DNA of 64,000 bases from Microbacterium maritypicum. GTDB lineage: Bacteria; Actinomycetota; Actinomycetes; Actinomycetales; Microbacteriaceae. Every line of letters begins with the position of its first letter. Positions within the stretch are counted from its first letter, which is position 1. This document shows, in pieces, positions 43,355 through 52,146 of the stretch. The stretch lies in NCBI RefSeq assembly GCF_008868125.1, contig NZ_WAAQ01000001.1, forward strand, positions 186,001-250,000. Direction: 5' to 3'. The position numbers were made by a program, and so were the translations under genes. The notes under the pieces are model-generated. The model was given only the letters and a program-made list of their open reading frames with translations, was not told where the DNA came from and searched no databases.

Positions 43355-44256
43355 CCATGGAGGACCTCGGCGCACTGGCGACGGAGGCCAGCGATCCCCG
43401 CTACGCCGAACTCGACCTGATGAGCGTGGCGGAGCTCGCGCAGACCATGAACGAGGCGGATGCCACGGTGCCGGCCGCCGTGCAGCGCGCACTCGGGGAG
43501 ATCGTTCCGGCGATCGAGGCCACGGCCGCCCGTATGGCGCAGGGCGGACGCCTGGTCTACGTCGGCGCGGGAACCCCCGGCCGCATCGGCGTGCTCGACG
43601 CCTCGGAGTGCCCTCCCACGTTCAGCACTCCGCCGGAGCTGGTGTTCGCGATCATGGCGGGCGGTCCCGGCGCGATCGTGAACCCCGTCGAGGGCGCGGA
43701 GGACGACGCGGAAGCGGGCGCTGCGGCCATCGACGCGGCGGGCATCGGCCCGCTCGACACCGTGATCGGCATCGCCTCGAGCGGACGCACGCCGTATGTG
43801 ATCGCCGCCGTCCGCCGCGCGCGCGAGCTCGGAGCGCTCAGCATCGGCCTCTCGTGCAACGTCGGTACAGCTCTCAGCGCGGCGGCGGAACACGGGATCG
43901 AGGTCGAGGTCGGCCCCGAGGTGCTCTCCGGTTCGACCCGCCTCAAATCGGGCACGGCGCAGAAGCTCGTGCTCAACATGTTCTCGACCATCTCGATGGT
44001 GCGAAACGGCAAGGCCTACGGCAACCTGATGGTGGATGTGAAGGCCACCAACCACAAGCTGCGCGAGCGTGCGATCCGGATGGTGCAGACCATCGCCGAG
44101 GTCGACCGCGACGCGGCGGTGGCTGCGCTGGAGGCCGCCGCCTACGACGTGAAGCTCGCGTCGATCATGATCCGCCGCGGTGAGGATCTCGCCGCGGCGA
44201 CCGCTCGACTGGGCGCCGCCGACGGTCGGCTGCGCACCGCACTGGAGGAGAACTGA
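43351..44256 (+). CDS. murQ: N-acetylmuramic acid 6-phosphate etherase
   Basis: A 301-residue SIS-domain lyase that converts MurNAc-6-P to GlcNAc-6-P and D-lactate. The family signatures GRLVYVGAGTPGRIGVLDASE, with the catalytic Glu in ASECPPTFS, and SGTAQKLVLNMFST are present. TEASDPRYAELDLM is the usual N-terminal stretch. It receives its substrate from AnmK, encoded next. GlcNAc-6-P deacetylase (NagA) is not in the window. Confidence 0.96.
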   Translation: MTMEDLGALATEASDPRYAELDLMSVAELAQTMNEADATVPAAVQRALGEIVPAIEATAARMAQGGRLVYVGAGTPGRIGVLDASECPPTFSTPPELVFAIMAGGPGAIVNPVEGAEDDAEAGAAAIDAAGIGPLDTVIGIASSGRTPYVIAAVRRARELGALSIGLSCNVGTALSAAAEHGIEVEVGPEVLSGSTRLKSGTAQKLVLNMFSTISMVRNGKAYGNLMVDVKATNHKLRERAIRMVQTIAEVDRDAAVAALEAAAYDVKLASIMIRRGEDLAAATARLGAADGRLRTALEEN

Positions 44257-45446
44257 TGCGCGTCCTCGGACTGATCTCCGGCACCTCGCACGACGGGATC
44301 GATGCCGCCGTCGTCGACTTCACGACCAATGGCGGCTTCACCGCGCACGGGGTGGATCTGCACGGCACGGTGCTCGCCGCCACGAGCGTGCCCTACGCGC
44401 CCGAGCTGCGGGCGCGGCTGATCGCTGCGCTGCCACCGGCGCAGACCACCCTCGCCGAGGTGTGCGAGCTCGACACCCTCATCGGACAGGCGTTCGCCGA
44501 GGTCGCCGCCGACATCGCCGCAGAGGTGGGCGGTGTCGACGCTGTCTGCTCGCACGGGCAGACCGTGTACCACTGGGTCGACGGAGCGCACGCGCTGGGC
44601 ACCCTGCAGATCGGGCAGCCCGCCTGGATCGCGGAGAAGGTCGGTGCCCCCGTGGTCTCCGACATCCGCATCCGCGACATCACGGTCGGCGGGCACGGTG
44701 CCCCGCTGGTGTCGTTCCTCGACGAGCTGCTGCTGCGCTCGCGCGCCGGAGTGTCGGCGGCCCTGAACCTGGGCGGCATCTCGAACATGACGGTGGTGCG
44801 GCAGGACGGCCTTGTCGCCTACGACATCGGCCCCGCGAACGCGCTGGTGGATGCGGTCATCGTGGAGCACGGCCTCAACCCGCTCGGCTATGACGACGAC
44901 GCCGCGATCGCCCGCACCGGTCAGGTCGACGAGGCGCTGCTGGCCGCGCTGCTGGAGGACTCGTACTACGCCCTCACGCCGCCCAAGAGCACGGGCAAGG
45001 AGCACTTCCACCTCGGCTACGTGCAGGAGCACCTCGCCGCGCAGGGTCGCGAGATCGCCGTCGCGGATGTCGTGCGCACCCTGACCGAGCTCACGGTCCG
45101 CACGGTCGCGCGTGATGTGGAGGCTGCAGGTATCGGTTTCCTCGCCGTGTCGGGCGGCGGCTGCCGCAACCCGCTGATCCTCGACGGACTGCGCGCCGCG
45201 CTCCCTGCGACCGAGGTCGTGCTGGCCGACGAGCTGGGCGCGGCCGCCGACAGCAAGGAGGCGATCCTCCTCGCGCTGATCGGCTGGTCCACGATGCACG
45301 GTGTTCCCGCGATCGTCCCGGGGGGAACAGGTGCGCGCGAGTCGCGCATCCTGGGCACCATCACCCCGGGTGTCGGTCCTCTGCAGATGCCGGAGCCGGT
45401 CGCCGCCATCGACTCCCTCGTGCTCACGGAGGCCGCAGCATCGTGA
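44256..45446 (+). CDS. anmK: 1,6-anhydro-N-acetylmuramic acid kinase
   Basis: A 396-residue kinase that opens and phosphorylates anhydroMurNAc to MurNAc-6-P. The N-terminal GLISGTSHDGIDAAVVDF is the ATP-binding family signature, with INLGGISN-type LNLGGISNMTV and D-I-G-P-A-N in the middle. Start at 44256 shares one base with the murQ stop. Anhydro-sugars come from lytic transglycosylase action, so the operon appears to handle turnover products rather than plain MurNAc. Confidence 0.95.
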   Translation: MRVLGLISGTSHDGIDAAVVDFTTNGGFTAHGVDLHGTVLAATSVPYAPELRARLIAALPPAQTTLAEVCELDTLIGQAFAEVAADIAAEVGGVDAVCSHGQTVYHWVDGAHALGTLQIGQPAWIAEKVGAPVVSDIRIRDITVGGHGAPLVSFLDELLLRSRAGVSAALNLGGISNMTVVRQDGLVAYDIGPANALVDAVIVEHGLNPLGYDDDAAIARTGQVDEALLAALLEDSYYALTPPKSTGKEHFHLGYVQEHLAAQGREIAVADVVRTLTELTVRTVARDVEAAGIGFLAVSGGGCRNPLILDGLRAALPATEVVLADELGAAADSKEAILLALIGWSTMHGVPAIVPGGTGARESRILGTITPGVGPLQMPEPVAAIDSLVLTEAAAS

Positions 45447-45946
45447 GCCTCCAGGTGCGCCCCGCCACCCCGGACGACCTGTCCGGGGTGATCGAGGTGT
45501 TCCTCGCCTGCTGGCGGGAGAGCTACCGCGGCGTGCTGCCCGATGGGGCGATCGATGCCATGACCGACGAGCGCGCCGAGGCGCTGTGGCAGCGGGTGCT
45601 CGCCGATCCGGTGGGCGTCGTGCTCGTCGCGGAGCGCGATGGCGGGATCGTCGGACTCACCCGGTACGCCGCGACCGCAGGCAGCGAGGGGCGGATCGAC
45701 GGTGCCGTGCACTCCCTGTACGTCTCGCCCCGTGCCCACGGCGGGGGAATCGGCGGCGCGCTGCTGGCACGGGCGACCGCTGACCTGCAGGAGGCCGGGG
45801 CCGAGGCCGCGACGCTGTGGGTGTTCGCGGCCAACGCGCCGTCGATCGGCTTCTACGAGGCGAAGGGCTGGCACCCCGATGGAGCCACCCGCACGCAGCC
45901 GGAGTTCGGAGAACCCGAACAGCGCATGCGCAGGGAGTGGACATGA
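45443..45946 (+). CDS. GNAT family N-acetyltransferase
   Basis: A 167-residue acetyltransferase. The acetyl-CoA loop reads SPRAHGGGIGGALL (about residues 92-105) and the final ANAPSIGFYEAKGWH is typical. GTG at 45443 overlaps the AnmK stop. In this operon it could acetylate an amino acid or amino sugar from muropeptide breakdown, or inactivate an amino acid analogue; that is inference only. Confidence 0.85.
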   Translation: MSLQVRPATPDDLSGVIEVFLACWRESYRGVLPDGAIDAMTDERAEALWQRVLADPVGVVLVAERDGGIVGLTRYAATAGSEGRIDGAVHSLYVSPRAHGGGIGGALLARATADLQEAGAEAATLWVFAANAPSIGFYEAKGWHPDGATRTQPEFGEPEQRMRREWT

Positions 45947-45959
45947 GCGGGGTATCGCC

Positions 45960-47111
45960 ATGAGCGCGGTGATGCGCCTGCGCGTGCTCCGGGTGCCGTC
46001 GCCCCTGGTGCGGCCGTTCATCACAGCCGTGCGCCGCACCGATCGCCTCGACGTCGTGCTCGTCGAGGCGACCGACGCCGACGGGCGCCGCGGATACGGT
46101 GAGGCCGCCACGAGCTGGCGCGTCACGGGGGAGAGCCCGCAGAGTGTCGCCGCCGCCGTCGCAGGTCCGCTCGCCGAGGCCGTACGCGGTCGCGACGCCG
46201 GCGACCCCGGGCTTGCTGTCGCCGTCGCGCGGTCGATCTGGGGAAACGCCGCCGCCCGCAGCGCGGTCGAGTGCGCCGTCGCGGACCTCGCCGCACAGCA
46301 GCAGGGGGTCTCGCTCGCGGCCGACCTGTCTCGCGCGCACGCCGTGCACGACTCCTCGAGGACGTCGCGCATCCGCACCGACATGACCCTGTCCGTGGGG
46401 GAGCCGGATGCGGTGGCAGCGCTTTCCGAGGAGTACGTCACCGCGGGGTTCGGGTGTCTCAAGCTCAAGGCCTCCGCTGTGCACGACACGGTCGCCGGAC
46501 TCCGCGCCGTTCGTTCCGCGGTCGGGCCCGACGTCACGCTGCGGATCGACGCGAACCAGGCCTGGGACGCCGAGACCGCGATCCGCGTGATCCGTGCCGC
46601 CGAAGACGCAGGCCTCGGGATCGAACTCGTCGAGCAGCCCGTCGCCGCGCACGATCTCGATGCTCTCGCCGCCGTGACAGCGGCCGTCGACACCCCGATC
46701 ATGGCCGATGAGTCGGTGCGCACGGCCCAGGACGTGCGCAGGGTCGCCGAGCGCGGAGCCGCCGATCTCGTGAACATCAAGCTCGCCAAGACGGGTGGAC
46801 CGGCCGAGGCCCTCGCCGCCGCGGAAGCCGCACGAGAGGCGGGCCTGGGTGTCGTGATCGGCTGCATGATGGAGTCGCATGTCGGAGTGAGCGCCGCCGC
46901 CCACCTCGCAGCTGTCGTCGCCCCCGGTGTCGTGCACGACCTGGATGCGGCGTTCTGGCTGCAGCGGTCGCCGGTGATCGGCGGCGTCGTGCCGTCCGGA
47001 GACGTTCTGCTGCTGGAGGCGGACGCGGGTCTCGGCATCAGCGCCCTCGCCGCGGATGCGCACCCCGAGGTCCTGCTCGACCTCCCCGTCGGTGCGGAGG
47101 TGCGCGCATGA
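45960..47111 (+). CDS. Dipeptide epimerase (L-Ala-D/L-Glu epimerase-like, enolase superfamily)
   Basis: A 383-residue member of the mandelate racemase/enolase superfamily. The K-x-K motif with catalytic Lys is CLKLKAS; metal ligands are in RIDANQ, VEQPV and ADES; the second Lys is in NIKLAKTGG. This is the pattern of L-Ala-D/L-Glu epimerases, which turn the murein dipeptide L-Ala-D-Glu into L-Ala-L-Glu so that ordinary peptidases can use it. The operon context supports this over other dipeptides. ATG 45960 is chosen; longer frames overlap the GNAT gene. Confidence 0.87.
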   Translation: MSAVMRLRVLRVPSPLVRPFITAVRRTDRLDVVLVEATDADGRRGYGEAATSWRVTGESPQSVAAAVAGPLAEAVRGRDAGDPGLAVAVARSIWGNAAARSAVECAVADLAAQQQGVSLAADLSRAHAVHDSSRTSRIRTDMTLSVGEPDAVAALSEEYVTAGFGCLKLKASAVHDTVAGLRAVRSAVGPDVTLRIDANQAWDAETAIRVIRAAEDAGLGIELVEQPVAAHDLDALAAVTAAVDTPIMADESVRTAQDVRRVAERGAADLVNIKLAKTGGPAEALAAAEAAREAGLGVVIGCMMESHVGVSAAAHLAAVVAPGVVHDLDAAFWLQRSPVIGGVVPSGDVLLLEADAGLGISALAADAHPEVLLDLPVGAEVRA

Positions 47112-48241
47112 CCGCCGCCGAAGCCGTCGGCGCCGTGCTCGCCATGGAATCCGCCCCTCGCGGCGTGGTCGCGGGTGTCGTCACCGATGCCGGGCGGGAC
47201 ATCGCCGCCGGCGGTCTGGTGGACCTCGCCGGAACGGCGATGACCACAGAGACTGCGTTCGACATCGCCTCGGTGTCGAAGGTCGCCGCGACCACCACCG
47301 CGATCCTGCGACTCGTGAGCCGGGGCGAGCTGGGCTTCGACGACCCGGTCGAGCGGTTCGTCCGCGGCACCGCGTGCGCGGCGGGAACCACCGTGCGCCA
47401 CCTCCTGCAGCACCGCGCAGGACTCTGGGAATGGCAGCCGCTCTACCTCGATCGTGAGCACGCCGGCGACCCCGCCGCCGCGGTCGATGCGATCCCGCTG
47501 CGCTACGGCCTGGACGAAGGCCGCCACTACTCCGACCTCGGCTTCATGCTCCTCGGCCGCATCATCGCGGCCGTCACCGGCGCGCCGCTGGGTGCCGCCG
47601 TCCGCGAGCTCGTGACCGCACCCCTCGGCCTCGACCGCACCGGATACGGCCCGTTCGCCCCGCCCGTCGCCTCCTCCGCCGTCGGCGATGCCGCCGAGCG
47701 TCGCATGGTGGCCACGGGTGAGCCCTATCCGATCCTCACGACCGCGCGGGAGTTCGCTTGGCGCGACGACGAGATCGCCGGCGTCGTGAACGACGGCAAC
47801 TGCTTCCACGCCCTCGGCGGCGTCGCAGGTCACGCCGGACTCTTCAGCACCGCCGGTGATCTGCTGACCCTCGGTGCTGCGCTGGCCGCGCCCGAGCGGC
47901 ACCCTGAGCTGTGGGATCCGGATGCCGTCGCCGAGCTGTTCCGGGACGGACCGGACCCCGGACAGGCACTGGGCTGGCGCAGCGATGCGATCGCGGTCGC
48001 CGGTGGGCGGACCCGTCTGCTCTGGCACCCCGGCTACACAGGATGCGCGCTCGGACTCCTTCCGGGCACCGGCACGGCCGTGGTGCTGCTGAGCACCCGC
48101 CTCTTCGCCGCCGAGCCCGCACCGACCGAGGCGCTCTGGCGCACGGCACTCCCCGCGCTCGTGCCCGACGACAACGATCCCGACGACCACGATCCCGACG
48201 ACAACGATCCCGACGACAACGAAGGAACGAGAACACCATGA
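47108..48241 (+). CDS. Serine beta-lactamase-like hydrolase (class C/esterase family)
   Basis: A 377-residue serine hydrolase with the S-x-x-K motif S55-V-S-K58 and the YSDLGFMLLGRI segment, whose Tyr is the usual second catalytic residue. No signal peptide, so it acts in the cytoplasm. Similar proteins stand in Bacillus mur loci (YbbE/AmlE type, next to namZ, nagZ and murQ), where a muropeptide amidase or peptidase role is considered. The C-terminus ends with four PDDND-type acidic repeats. ATG overlaps the epimerase stop; the ATPase follows with ATGA overlap. Confidence 0.85.
   Translation: MTAAEAVGAVLAMESAPRGVVAGVVTDAGRDIAAGGLVDLAGTAMTTETAFDIASVSKVAATTTAILRLVSRGELGFDDPVERFVRGTACAAGTTVRHLLQHRAGLWEWQPLYLDREHAGDPAAAVDAIPLRYGLDEGRHYSDLGFMLLGRIIAAVTGAPLGAAVRELVTAPLGLDRTGYGPFAPPVASSAVGDAAERRMVATGEPYPILTTAREFAWRDDEIAGVVNDGNCFHALGGVAGHAGLFSTAGDLLTLGAALAAPERHPELWDPDAVAELFRDGPDPGQALGWRSDAIAVAGGRTRLLWHPGYTGCALGLLPGTGTAVVLLSTRLFAAEPAPTEALWRTALPALVPDDNDPDDHDPDDNDPDDNEGTRTP
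48164..48223. repeat. Four tandem copies of a 15-bp unit
   Basis: CCCGACGACAACGAT repeated four times (second copy has CCAC for CAAC, last ends GAA). Encodes PDDND/PDDHD at the C-terminus of the serine hydrolase. Because the unit is a multiple of three, copy-number change would only alter tail length. Confidence 0.9.
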
Positions 48242-49866
48242 GCACCACCGAGCCCGTGCTGAGCATCAGCGGCCTCGCCGTCGCCTTCCGGACCGGTTCC
48301 GAGCTGGTCACCGCGATCAGCGACGTCAACATCGACATCGCCGCCGGTGAGACCGTCGCGATCGTGGGGGAGTCGGGGTCGGGCAAGTCCACCACCGCGG
48401 CCGCGGTCAACCGTCTGCTCCCCGAGAACGGGGTGATCACGGCCGGCAGCATCCGCTTCGACGGGCGCGAGCTGACCGACCTCCCCGAGAACGCCATGAT
48501 CTCGCTCCGCGGTGCCGGGATCGGCCTCGTGCCGCAGGACCCGATGTCGAACCTCAACCCGCTCATGCGCGTGGGCGAGCAGATCGGCGAGGCGCTCGAG
48601 GTGCACGGCCACACGCACGGCGACGCCACCAAGGCCCGAGTCGTCGAGCTTCTGGAGATGGTGGGGATCGCGGATGCCGCGCAGCGCGCCCACCAGTACC
48701 CGCACGAGTTCTCCGGCGGCATGCGCCAGCGCGTGCTGATCGCGATGGGCCTCGCCTGCAAGCCGCGCCTGCTGATCGCCGACGAGCCCACCTCCGCCCT
48801 CGACGTGACGGTGCAGCGCCGCATCCTCGACCAGCTCGACACGCTCACCGACGAGCTCGGCACCGCGGTCTTCCTGATCACGCACGACCTGGCCCTCGCC
48901 GCCGAGCGCGCAGATCGCATCGTCGTCATGTTCCGCGGTCGGGTGGTCGAGGAGGGCACCTCGGCGCAGGTGCTCGGTGCCCCGCAGCACGAGTACACCA
49001 AGCAGCTGCTCGCTGCGGCGCCCAGCCTCGCCTCGCGCCGCGATGTCCTGCCGCAGCGCGAGGCCGCCACGGGCACGCCGTTCGTCGAGATCCGCGACCT
49101 CCGCAAGGAGTTCGCCCTCCGCGCCCCCAAGGCCGGGGAGCCGCAGACGTTCACGGCGGTCGACGGCGTGAGCTTCGAGATCCGCCGCGGCACCACGGTG
49201 TCGATCGTGGGCGAGTCGGGCTCAGGCAAGTCGACCACGGCGAACATGGTGCTCGGACTCGAAGACGCCACGTCGGGGTCGATCCTGTTCGACGGGCTCG
49301 ACCTGACCACGCTCCGCCGCAAGGAGCTGTTCGCCCTGCGCCGTCGCGTGCAGCCGGTGTTCCAGAACCCCTACGCCTCGCTCGATCCGCGCTACACGGT
49401 CGAGCAGTCGATCGCCGAGCCGCTGCGCGTGCACCGCATCGGCACCACGGCGTCGCGGCATGCCCGGGTGCTCGAGCTGCTGGAGCAGGTCGCGCTGCCC
49501 GCGGCGATGGCGGAGCGCCTACCGCACGAGCTGTCGGGTGGGCAGCGCCAGCGTGTCGCGATCGCCCGCGCCCTGGCGCTCGAACCCGAGCTCGTGGTGC
49601 TCGACGAGGCGGTGTCGGCGCTCGACGTGCTGGTGCAGGCGCAGATCCTCGACCTGCTCGCCGACCTGCAGAAGCGCCTGGGGCTGAGCTACCTCTTCAT
49701 CAGTCACGACCTCGCCGTGGTGCGGATGATCTCCGACGAGGTGCACGTCATGCAGCGCGGCGTCGTGGTCGAGAGCGGCACGCCGGAGCGCATCTTCGAC
49801 GCCCCGCAGCATCCCTACACGCGCGAGCTGCTCGCGGCGATCCCTGGAGCCTCGCTGGCGTCCTGA
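48238..49866 (+). CDS. Fused two-domain ABC ATPase (DppD-DppF type)
   Basis: A 542-residue protein with two complete ATPase modules. Both have Walker A GESGSGKST; signatures are FSGGMRQR and LSGGQRQR; Walker B segments are LLIADEPTSALD and LVVLDEAVSALD (Glu-Ala in place of Glu-Pro in the second). It is the energising subunit of the DppBC-like permeases at the start of the operon, and closes the operon. Start ATG 48238 overlaps the hydrolase stop; GAAGGAACG is the ribosome-binding stretch. Confidence 0.94.
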   Translation: MSTTEPVLSISGLAVAFRTGSELVTAISDVNIDIAAGETVAIVGESGSGKSTTAAAVNRLLPENGVITAGSIRFDGRELTDLPENAMISLRGAGIGLVPQDPMSNLNPLMRVGEQIGEALEVHGHTHGDATKARVVELLEMVGIADAAQRAHQYPHEFSGGMRQRVLIAMGLACKPRLLIADEPTSALDVTVQRRILDQLDTLTDELGTAVFLITHDLALAAERADRIVVMFRGRVVEEGTSAQVLGAPQHEYTKQLLAAAPSLASRRDVLPQREAATGTPFVEIRDLRKEFALRAPKAGEPQTFTAVDGVSFEIRRGTTVSIVGESGSGKSTTANMVLGLEDATSGSILFDGLDLTTLRRKELFALRRRVQPVFQNPYASLDPRYTVEQSIAEPLRVHRIGTTASRHARVLELLEQVALPAAMAERLPHELSGGQRQRVAIARALALEPELVVLDEAVSALDVLVQAQILDLLADLQKRLGLSYLFISHDLAVVRMISDEVHVMQRGVVVESGTPERIFDAPQHPYTRELLAAIPGASLAS

Positions 49867-49880
49867 GCGAAGTTCTCCGG

Positions 49881-49907
49881 CGACCGCAGGCTCAGCGCCT
49901 GCGGTCG
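49881..49907. terminator. Bidirectional terminator at the end of the muropeptide operon
   Basis: Perfect 11-bp stem CGACCGCAGGC with its complement around a 5-nt loop. It overlaps the last codons and stop of the convergent 55-aa gene. Confidence 0.85.
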
Positions 49908-50059
49908 TCGTCGTCCCAGGGGCCTTCCCACCAGCCGGCGCGGCCGTCGTCCGAGCCGCCGCGTCCGCGGCGCGAGCGCACGAACTGCACGACGAACACC
50001 GTCAGCGAGCTGAGCAGGATCAGGAAGACGACGAGGAACAGCAGGTCGTTCTGGTTCAT
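49892..50059 (-). CDS. Small membrane protein, 55 aa
   Basis: Starts at ATG 50059 (overlapping the stop of the YdeI-type gene by ATGA) and ends at 49892. One hydrophobic helix (LLFLVVFLILLSSLTVFVVQF) is followed by an Arg/Gly stretch and an acidic, Trp-rich tail (WWEGPWDDDD). GGAGG about 10 nt upstream is the ribosome-binding site. I do not recognise the family. Confidence 0.68.
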   Translation of the reverse strand: MNQNDLLFLVVFLILLSSLTVFVVQFVRSRRGRGGSDDGRAGWWEGPWDDDDRRR

Positions 50060-50634
50060 GGACGTTTCCCCTCCGCGGCATCCGCCACGATCTTCGCGAT
50101 GCGGGCGGTCTTCGTCTCCGGCCGCTTGGCCATCGCGATCTGCGTGAGACCGAACTTCTTGATCGACTTCGGGAACGCATCCCAGTTCGCACGCGCGACG
50201 GGCACGGCATCGAGCGCGGCGGTGAACTCGTCGGGCTCGATCCCGGCCTCCGGTCCGTCGAGCAGCGTCCAGGAGCCGTTCGCCTTCGCCGCCTCGAGCA
50301 CGCGGATGCCGGCCGGGGCGAGAAGCCCTGCTGCTTCGAGTTCGGCGATGCGCGCCTTGTTCGTCGCCGCCCACCCGCTGCCGGGGCGACGAGGGGAGAA
50401 CCACTGCCCGGAGGCGCGGTCGTCCGTCCCGTCGTCGAACACACGCACGGGCCCGTCGATCCAACCGAAGCAGAGGGCGTGCCGCACGGCATCCTCGTAG
50501 CCGACGCCGTCGGAGGCGCCTCGCACGCTCAGCAGCCAGACGCCTCCCGTGCGCTCGTGGTTCTCGGCGAGCCAAGCGCGCCAGGCCGCGGCATCCGCCG
50601 CCCTGATCCGCTCGCCGTCGTCCAGTGCGCCCAT
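50056..50634 (-). CDS. YdeI/OmpD-associated family protein
   Basis: A 192-residue cytoplasmic protein of the YdeI family. The motifs ALCFGWIDG, QWFSPRRPGSGWAATNKARI and NWDAFPKSIKKFGLTQIAMAK are characteristic. Members have been linked to stress or peptide resistance but the activity is unknown. It precedes the small membrane protein with an ATGA overlap and follows the HAD-IIA gene by 3 nt. Confidence 0.87.
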   Translation of the reverse strand: MGALDDGERIRAADAAAWRAWLAENHERTGGVWLLSVRGASDGVGYEDAVRHALCFGWIDGPVRVFDDGTDDRASGQWFSPRRPGSGWAATNKARIAELEAAGLLAPAGIRVLEAAKANGSWTLLDGPEAGIEPDEFTAALDAVPVARANWDAFPKSIKKFGLTQIAMAKRPETKTARIAKIVADAAEGKRP

Positions 50635-50637
50635 GGG

Positions 50638-51450
50638 CTACTTCTTGGTCTTCACCGTCGTGATCGTCTCGGTGATCCGCGGCAGCAGGTCGGCCACCGA
50701 CTGCACGATCTCGTCGGGGCGGAAGGGGTACTTCTCGATCTCGGCCTGGTCGCTGATGCCGGTCAGCACCAGCACGGTGTGCAGGCCCGCCTCGATGCCG
50801 GCCACGACGTCGGTGTCCATGCGGTCGCCGATCATGCCCGTGCGCTTCGAGTGCGCGCCGATCTTGTTCAGTGCAGAGCGGAACATCATCGGGTTCGGCT
50901 TGCCGACGACGTAGGGCTCCTTGCCCGTGGCCTTCGTGATGAGGGCGGCGATCGCGCCAGTGGCCGGGAGCGGTCCGTCGGTGCTCGGGCCCGTGGCGTC
51001 CGGGTTCGTGACGATGAAGCGCGCGCCGCCGATGATGAGGCGGATCGCCTTGGTGATCGCCTCGAACGAGTAGTTGCGCGTCTCGCCGACGACCACGAAG
51101 TCGGGGTTCGTCTCGGTCATGATGAAGCCGGCGTCGTGCAGCGCGGTGAGGATGCCGGCCTCTCCGATCACGAACGCCGAGCCTCCGGGAAGCTGCTGCT
51201 TCAGGAAATCGGCGGTCGCGAGCGCCGAGGTCCAGATGCGCTCCTCCGGCACGTGCAGTCCGCTGATGCGCAGGCGTGCCGACAGGTCGCGAGCGGTGAA
51301 GATCGAGTTGTTGGTGAGCACCAGGTACGGGATCCCCGCGCTCTCCCATCCGGCGAGCAGTTCGGACGCTCCGGGGATGGCGTCGTTCTCATGGACGAGC
51401 ACGCCGTCCATGTCGGTGAGCCAGCATTCGATGTCATCACGTTGTGCCAT
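50638..51450 (-). CDS. HAD-IIA family sugar/nucleotide phosphatase (NagD-like)
   Basis: A 270-residue phosphatase with the nucleophile motif WLTDMDGVLVHEN and IGDRMDTDVVAG near the end, with a C2 cap between. NagD-like enzymes act on nucleotides or sugar phosphates. ATG 51450 is preferred to GTG 51456 because TAGGCT (51457-51462) abuts that GTG and lies 6 nt before the ATG, the arrangement seen throughout the window. Confidence 0.91.
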   Translation of the reverse strand: MAQRDDIECWLTDMDGVLVHENDAIPGASELLAGWESAGIPYLVLTNNSIFTARDLSARLRISGLHVPEERIWTSALATADFLKQQLPGGSAFVIGEAGILTALHDAGFIMTETNPDFVVVGETRNYSFEAITKAIRLIIGGARFIVTNPDATGPSTDGPLPATGAIAALITKATGKEPYVVGKPNPMMFRSALNKIGAHSKRTGMIGDRMDTDVVAGIEAGLHTVLVLTGISDQAEIEKYPFRPDEIVQSVADLLPRITETITTVKTKK

Positions 51451-51504
51451 GTGCACAGCCTAGAGGGCAGGGGTGACGCGCACCTGACCGTGTTGCAGAG
51501 GGAG

Positions 51505-52137
51505 CTAGGCGCTGAGCCAGACCACCTGTGCCGCCTCGTCGGGAAGCGCCGTCTCCGTGCCGTCGATCTCGACCCCGGATGCCGTGACCGTCACGGTCGA
51601 TGCGACCGTCAGCCCGAGGGGCTCGAGGGCTCGAAGCAGCTCGGGGTCGCGGTCGTCGACCCGCAGCACGCGCCCCGTGTGCCCGACCGGCGCATCCGCG
51701 AGCAGCACGAACGGCTCGCGCTCGATGCGGCCGTCGGCGTCGGGGATCGCATCGCCGTGGGGGTCGAAGCGGGGGCGTCCCAGACGGGCGTCGATGCCCT
51801 CGAGCAGCCGGTCGCTGATGGTGTGCTCGAGCACCTCGGCCTCGTCGTGCACCTCGTCCCAGCCGTAGCCGAACTCCTGTACCAGCCAGGTCTCGACCAG
51901 CCGGTGCCGGCGCACCATGGCGAGGGCGCGGGCCGTGCCGGCCTCCGTCAGTCGCACCGCACCGTAGGGCACGTGCGACACGAGTCCGGCGGCGGCGAGC
52001 TTCTTCACCATTTCGGTGACCGACGACGGAGCGATGCCGAGCTTCGCGGCGAGCACCGAGGGAGTGATCGGTGCGTCCTGCCACTCGGTGTGCGCGTAGA
52101 CGGTCTTCAGATAGTCGTCAGCTGCAGGGGATGCCAC
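51505..52137 (-). CDS. DtxR-family metal-dependent regulator with MntR-type ligands
   Basis: A 210-residue regulator: N-terminal HTH (ITPSVLAAKLGIAPSSVTEMVK), a dimerisation/metal domain and an FeoA-like C-terminal domain. The ligands read D8, H78, E101, E104 and H105. At the position of the IdeR/DtxR cysteine (C102) there is E101, as in the manganese sensor MntR. This predicts Mn(II) sensing, and the mntH gene 4.2 kb away carries two dyad boxes that would be its targets. GTG start 52137; TAGGCT (52144-52149) is 6 nt before it and lies across the stop of the TetR gene. Confidence 0.87.
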   Translation of the reverse strand: MASPAADDYLKTVYAHTEWQDAPITPSVLAAKLGIAPSSVTEMVKKLAAAGLVSHVPYGAVRLTEAGTARALAMVRRHRLVETWLVQEFGYGWDEVHDEAEVLEHTISDRLLEGIDARLGRPRFDPHGDAIPDADGRIEREPFVLLADAPVGHTGRVLRVDDRDPELLRALEPLGLTVASTVTVTASGVEIDGTETALPDEAAQVVWLSA

Positions 52138-52146
52138 CGGACCAGC

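Noticed and set aside
47911..48237. Extension of the fused ATPase frame into the serine-hydrolase gene
   Set aside because: Low-complexity Arg-rich sequence; ATG 48238 with ATGA overlap begins the ATPase domain directly.
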